DNA of 64,000 nt from Bacteroidota bacterium (GTDB lineage: Bacteria > Bacteroidota > Bacteroidia > M30B66): assembly GCA_027483445.1 (NCBI GenBank), contig JAIXUS010000052.1, positions 1-64,000 on the forward strand, written 5' to 3'. Every line of letters begins with the position of its first letter. The first letter of the stretch is position 1. The position numbers were made by a program, and so were the translations under genes. The notes beneath the pieces are model-generated. The model saw only the letters and a program-made list of their open reading frames with translations. It searched no databases and was not told where the DNA came from. This document shows positions 61,201 to 64,000 of this stretch, one piece after another.

Positions 61201-64000
61201 GCATTGGCTATGGCGCCTCCATTGTTTCCGCCAAAGCACGAAACTGTGGCCGTGGCGCTTGCATTAACGGTTAATGCTGAAGGCTCGGTGATGTTAACGT
61301 TACGGGTAGCAGTGCAGGAGTTGGCATCGGTAACGGTAACGGTGTAAGAGCCGGCGGCCAATCCTGAGGCTGTAGCTGCGTTTCCACCTGATGGCGACCA
61401 GGCGTAAGTGTAAGGTGCGGTGCCACCATTCGGGTTAACTGTTGCCGACCCGTTGGCTCCACCATTGCAGCTCACGTTTACCTGACTTCCACCCAAGGTA
61501 GGCGGCTGGTTTACGATGGCCAAAACGCTGGTTCGAGCGGTAGAAACGCAACCATTGAAGATGGCATCCACCCAGTAGGTTGTCGAAACCGAGAGTGCAG
61601 GCGTATTGAATGCGCTGCCGTTCTGTAGCGGCGTTTCAGCGGTCGCACTTTCATACCAGCGAATTTGTCCTTCCGATGCAGTTGCACCCAATTGCACACT
61701 GCCTGAACCGCACACACTGGCACCGGTAGTTTCAGTGATTTGCGGTGGAGTTTGGATGCTGAGGTTCAGCACCACTGTGGAGTCGCAACCATCTACACTG
61801 GTAAAGTCTTCGGTGTAAAACCCGCTTGCCGTGTAGGTTGTACCGTTCCATTCGTAGGTGTTACAGGCTGTAACTTCGAGGGTGTCGGTACTTGGAGTGC
61901 AAACAACGCGCTCAAGTGCACCGATAGTAGGTGGATTCAATCGGGTAGTACCCAGAATATCGGTGGTTATTCCGGCTACAATGCCCTGTGCGGGGATGGC
62001 TACAGCGGGTATGAACTGCGCTGCATCATTGGATGTTGGGTTGGAAAATTGTGGATCAATTTCGGTTGAGTTCAAATCGTATCCACTCTGGGCCTGCCAT
62101 TCGGCAAGGTCTGGTATAACGGTCCAAGACAGGGTTCCGAATGTTGTACCTGAGGCATTTATGTAAACATTGTTGTTGTTAACGATGGTGGAAGGATTGT
62201 CAGGGAAATTGAGGAATAATCCTGCATTTTGTTCCCATGGCCAGTCTTCATCAAACGAGCGGGCCATCACCACCATGTTATTCTGAATATTCCGGGTTGC
62301 AGCGCCAAATTGGTAGATGGCGAGTCCTCGACTTGGCACGCGGCCTTCACCACCAATTAGAATGGTGTTGTGGATGGCTTCGGCAACGAATGGGGTATTT
62401 TCGAAGTAGGAGTTGTCTTCAATTCCGATTACAAGGGTACCTTGACTGGTTTGGTGGCCCAAAGTAATCAGATTGTTGTTCACCTTCGGCATTGATTGCC
62501 ATTCGGCCATAATTCCTTTGATGGAGGTCCAATCGTTGTTGGAAGGCACATCTAAGTCGCGGATAAAGTTTCGCTGCGTTGTACCTTCACCTTGAAAGTG
62601 GAGAATACCCATCACATGGCAGTAAGAATCGGAATTCAGGGCTTTGAGGTTCTGAATTTGGTTTCCTTCTGCAAGTCCGCCGGCATAGTCGATACCAACA
62701 ATAGCAGACCAGTCGGAGCCGCTCGAGTTACGGGTTTCCGCAAACAACTTCTCAATGCGGTTATTGCGAATGGTGGCTTGTCCGTTTCTGGTGAAGATCC
62801 CTTTTACCCGCGTTGAGCCCCATTCGGTATTCCTGTGGTGGAAGTTAACGATGGTGTTGTCTTCAATGGTTGCGGTGGGGAAGTTTTCTACCCGAATACC
62901 GGTTAGCATTTCCTCTTCCCACGAGATGTATTCGTTGGTTTGGATGCTGCCATCCACCATTGAACTCCCAATCAGATTGTCGTTGATTTCTACCTCTCCA
63001 AGAATATCTCTTGCTGAAATGGCATGGAAGCTAATCGAAACATTCTCAGCGCCGGTTAAGGTAATTCCGGCAACAGTATTGTTGTTCGCCTCAAAGTTTT
63101 CGGCCGAAAATGCTGAGATTCCATAAGACCAGCCTGTAAAGCTTGGTGCAATGAGAATGGAGTTTTGTTGCTGGGCGGAGCCAATCACGTTGTGATGAAT
63201 TGAGGCATAGCCTGTTTGGTGACGAATAGCGCTGAAGAAACCTTCGGAATTGAAGTCACCATTTGCGGCAACCGAAATGCCCGCTATTCTATTCTGCTCG
63301 ATGCGGTTTGGACTTTGTTCGCTTCCTCCTTCATTGTGAATCAGGTAGAATTGAGCGAAGCCGTTACTGCTTAGGGTGGTGAATCCACTTCCAAAAGCGG
63401 CACTGCTACCACCCAATTCGTTGGATTTAACTTCGTTCCCAAACGATTGATTGCCCGAAATACGGATGTAGTTTACCGTATTTTGATTGTTCAGTGTTTT
63501 TTCCTCTGTTTCGAAGAAGCGGTTGTTGTTGATTTTACCGGATACATTGTGGTTGGCAAAATGAACGGTTCTATTGTCGGAAGAAGACCGAAGGATGTTT
63601 CTAAAGGTATTGTCGTTAACCTCAATGTTTGCATTGGGCGCTTGTGCTGAACCTTCGGAGTAAATCGCCGATGCACTGCCGGTTGCGTTGTTGCCGCCAA
63701 AAGTATTGTTGGCAATCAAAATGTTTTCATTGGGAGTGTTTCCTGAAGCGGCAATTTTTACAAGTCCGTTGGTTACCGATGCATTGCGGCCTCTGAGCTG
63801 GCAGTGCACCAAGGTGTCGAACTGTGCACCAGCGGTAAATTCTACTAAGGCGGCAGCATTGCTGTTGAAGATGTTGATCAGCGAAAAGGATCCGATGCTG
63901 CCCTGGCGGTTTACCCGGCCATCAATACTGAGATGGTCAACCCCATTAATTCTCATCAATGGACCGTCGAAGTCGCCGTAAATACCAACATTTGCAGTGC
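58299..64000 (-). CDS. Giant exported adhesin-like protein, partial (5' end outside window)
   Basis: At least 1,899 residues; the frame is still open at 64000, so the N-terminus is missing. Order from N- to C-terminus: about 640 residues of parallel beta-helix (many NNxF/NNxI turns such as IANNTFGGNNA, VNNNLI); an Ig-like domain; five SprB repeats (GGTAPYTYAWSPSGGN, SYTVTVTDANSC); then eight or more 49-residue repeats (CNAYVLNGTTYTESGVYEQ); six 15-residue units each holding an EF-hand loop (DTDGDGEINAPE); an Ig-like segment; and a T9SS type A sorting domain (MEIFPNPSEAQF, YEVLDARGRLI, GVYMLRVEG). Probably a surface adhesin. Repeats are nearly identical at DNA level (147-bp period, about 59610-60230). 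Confidence 0.9.
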   Translation of the reverse strand, partial: TANVGIYGDFDGPLMRINGVDHLSIDGRVNRQGSIGSFSLINIFNSNAAALVEFTAGAQFDTLVHCQLRGRNASVTNGLVKIAASGNTPNENILIANNTFGGNNATGSASAIYSEGSAQAPNANIEVNDNTFRNILRSSSDNRTVHFANHNVSGKINNNRFFETEEKTLNNQNTVNYIRISGNQSFGNEVKSNELGGSSAAFGSGFTTLSSNGFAQFYLIHNEGGSEQSPNRIEQNRIAGISVAANGDFNSEGFFSAIRHQTGYASIHHNVIGSAQQQNSILIAPSFTGWSYGISAFSAENFEANNNTVAGITLTGAENVSISFHAISARDILGEVEINDNLIGSSMVDGSIQTNEYISWEEEMLTGIRVENFPTATIEDNTIVNFHHRNTEWGSTRVKGIFTRNGQATIRNNRIEKLFAETRNSSGSDWSAIVGIDYAGGLAEGNQIQNLKALNSDSYCHVMGILHFQGEGTTQRNFIRDLDVPSNNDWTSIKGIMAEWQSMPKVNNNLITLGHQTSQGTLVIGIEDNSYFENTPFVAEAIHNTILIGGEGRVPSRGLAIYQFGAATRNIQNNMVVMARSFDEDWPWEQNAGLFLNFPDNPSTIVNNNNVYINASGTTFGTLSWTVIPDLAEWQAQSGYDLNSTEIDPQFSNPTSNDAAQFIPAVAIPAQGIVAGITTDILGTTRLNPPTIGALERVVCTPSTDTLEVTACNTYEWNGTTYTASGFYTEDFTSVDGCDSTVVLNLSIQTPPQITETTGASVCGSGSVQLGATASEGQIRWYESATAETPLQNGSAFNTPALSVSTTYWVDAIFNGCVSTARTSVLAIVNQPPTLGGSQVNVSCNGGANGSATVNPNGGTAPYTYAWSPSGGNAATASGLAAGSYTVTVTDANSCTATRNVNITEPSALTVNASATATVSCFGGNNGGAIANASGGTGPYTYAWSPTGGNTASANGLTAGVYSVTVTDANGCSATNDVTIVQPGSALSVSGGSIPVSCFGGSDGAAGVSVTGGTSSYAFSWSNGAGNVDNINGLTAGDYTVTVTDAGGCVETETITVSQPAEALSANSSQNNVSCFGGENGSVAVIAAGGTAPYSYSWTGVNASTATVSGLSANSYSVVIGDDNGCSTTVNFTITQPSQLEASAESIDVSCFGGDDGSASVVASGGTAPYSYAWSPVGGTEANASNLSAGAYQVSIEDANGCSVVRDVVVDEPAEITASLIQTACNSFVLNGTTYTASGIYTQRLTAVNGCDSIITLNLTINSSSTAAITASACNAYVLNGTTYTESGVYEQTLENAAGCDSTITLNLTINSSSTAAITATACNAYVLNGTTYTESGVYEQTLENAAGCDSVITLNLSINNSSTAAITASACNAYVLNGTTYTESGVYEQTLENAAGCDSVITLNLSINSSSTAAITASACNAYVLNGTTYTESGVYEQTLENAAGCDSVITLNLTINSSESVSIDAQACVSYTLNGETYTESGVYTQNLSTVAGCDSVLTLNLTIHPVLSTAIAETACSNFVWNGEIYEVSGIYTQTLSSVAGCDSVVTLTLTILQPSSASISAVGFQQYSANGVTYTESGAYIQVLENASGCDSVVTFNIVITQLAGDTDGDGEINAPEVAGDTDGDGSINDEEVAGDTNGDGEITDQEIVGDTNGDGEVGEGEVAGDTNGNGNIDPNEVEGDANGDGVVDCFDYALLDILNQSMEVTSCGPYTFNGFQFDETGVYVIEFVNGEGCSAFMTIDVEVVDISTEISNNQGVLTAAQTSGVSYQWINCSTNAAIPGATEQSFTPTQNGLYAVQMSSSTCSVTTPCVIVTNVGIHNAAAAVMEIFPNPSEAQFRVKLGQRADVRYEVLDARGRLIEAGRWNNAENLLDLGQHADGVYMLRVEGQTFRLVKH

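Overview
The window is a chromosomal segment of a Bacteroidota bacterium, probably a flavobacterium-like marine or freshwater lineage. The evidence is fourfold. Several secreted proteins end in type IX secretion (T9SS) type A or type B sorting domains. SprB-type and YCF48/BNR repeats occur. Promoters have the Bacteroidota -7 box TAnnTTTG rather than an E. coli -10 box, with little Shine-Dalgarno signal. Several core enzymes carry Bacteroidota-style variants (Tgt without zinc cysteines, dihydroorotase with Q-V-H in place of H-x-H). The genus is not determined from sequence alone.

Layout. 1-783 is a gene-free mosaic of duplicated repeats. 784-5426 (minus) holds a T9SS-exported YCF48 protein behind three tandem TonB C-terminal-domain genes, then an Abi/HEPN gene. 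5629-6240 is a five-copy ~120-bp tandem repeat next to tRNA-Ser. 6437-13107 has a DUF2279 protein, a type B T9SS protein, a PhnP-like hydrolase, lpxB and a SpoIID protein. 13108-14608 is a decayed mobile-element zone. 14609-19135 carries an AT-hook histone-H1-like protein, then GNAT, aspartate kinase, dihydroorotase and a DUF4296 lipoprotein. 20514-30830 is a glycolysis and alpha-glucan cluster: pfkA, a gapN-like gene, a BadF-type sugar kinase, GH31, GH13, fba and pgi. 30827-44232 is housekeeping: ttcA, rsmG, an ECF sigma factor, GT2, tgt, an LptF/G permease, tRNA-Leu, a NYN-cold-shock fusion, a CaiB CoA-transferase, a TamA/BamA-like protein, an RNA methyltransferase, pyrD and HMG-CoA lyase. 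44229-55814 has a subtilisin with T9SS tail, a DadA-like oxidase, membrane proteins, tRNA-Leu, trigger factor, rimM and rpsP. lysS follows, with its 3' end embedded in a palindromic repeat that recurs twice downstream. The window ends inside a giant T9SS-exported adhesin-like protein.

How the genes work together. The central cluster would split oligoglucans (GH13 exported, GH31 without a visible signal peptide), phosphorylate the hexose, and run it through Pgi, Pfk and Fba to triose phosphate. Its first gene has an inverted repeat lying exactly between its promoter boxes. Several mRNAs (pfkA, the GNAT gene, pyrD, the 53484 gene) appear leaderless. By contrast the NYN-cold-shock gene seems to have a leader of about 130 nt.

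No CRISPR array, rRNA operon, prophage or intact insertion sequence is visible. The best candidates for less-described biology are the NYN-CSD fusion with its leader, the pfkA operator-like palindrome, the paired 10-bp iteron elements at 49197-49636, the lysS palindromes, and the six back-to-back EF-hand loops in the giant exported protein.
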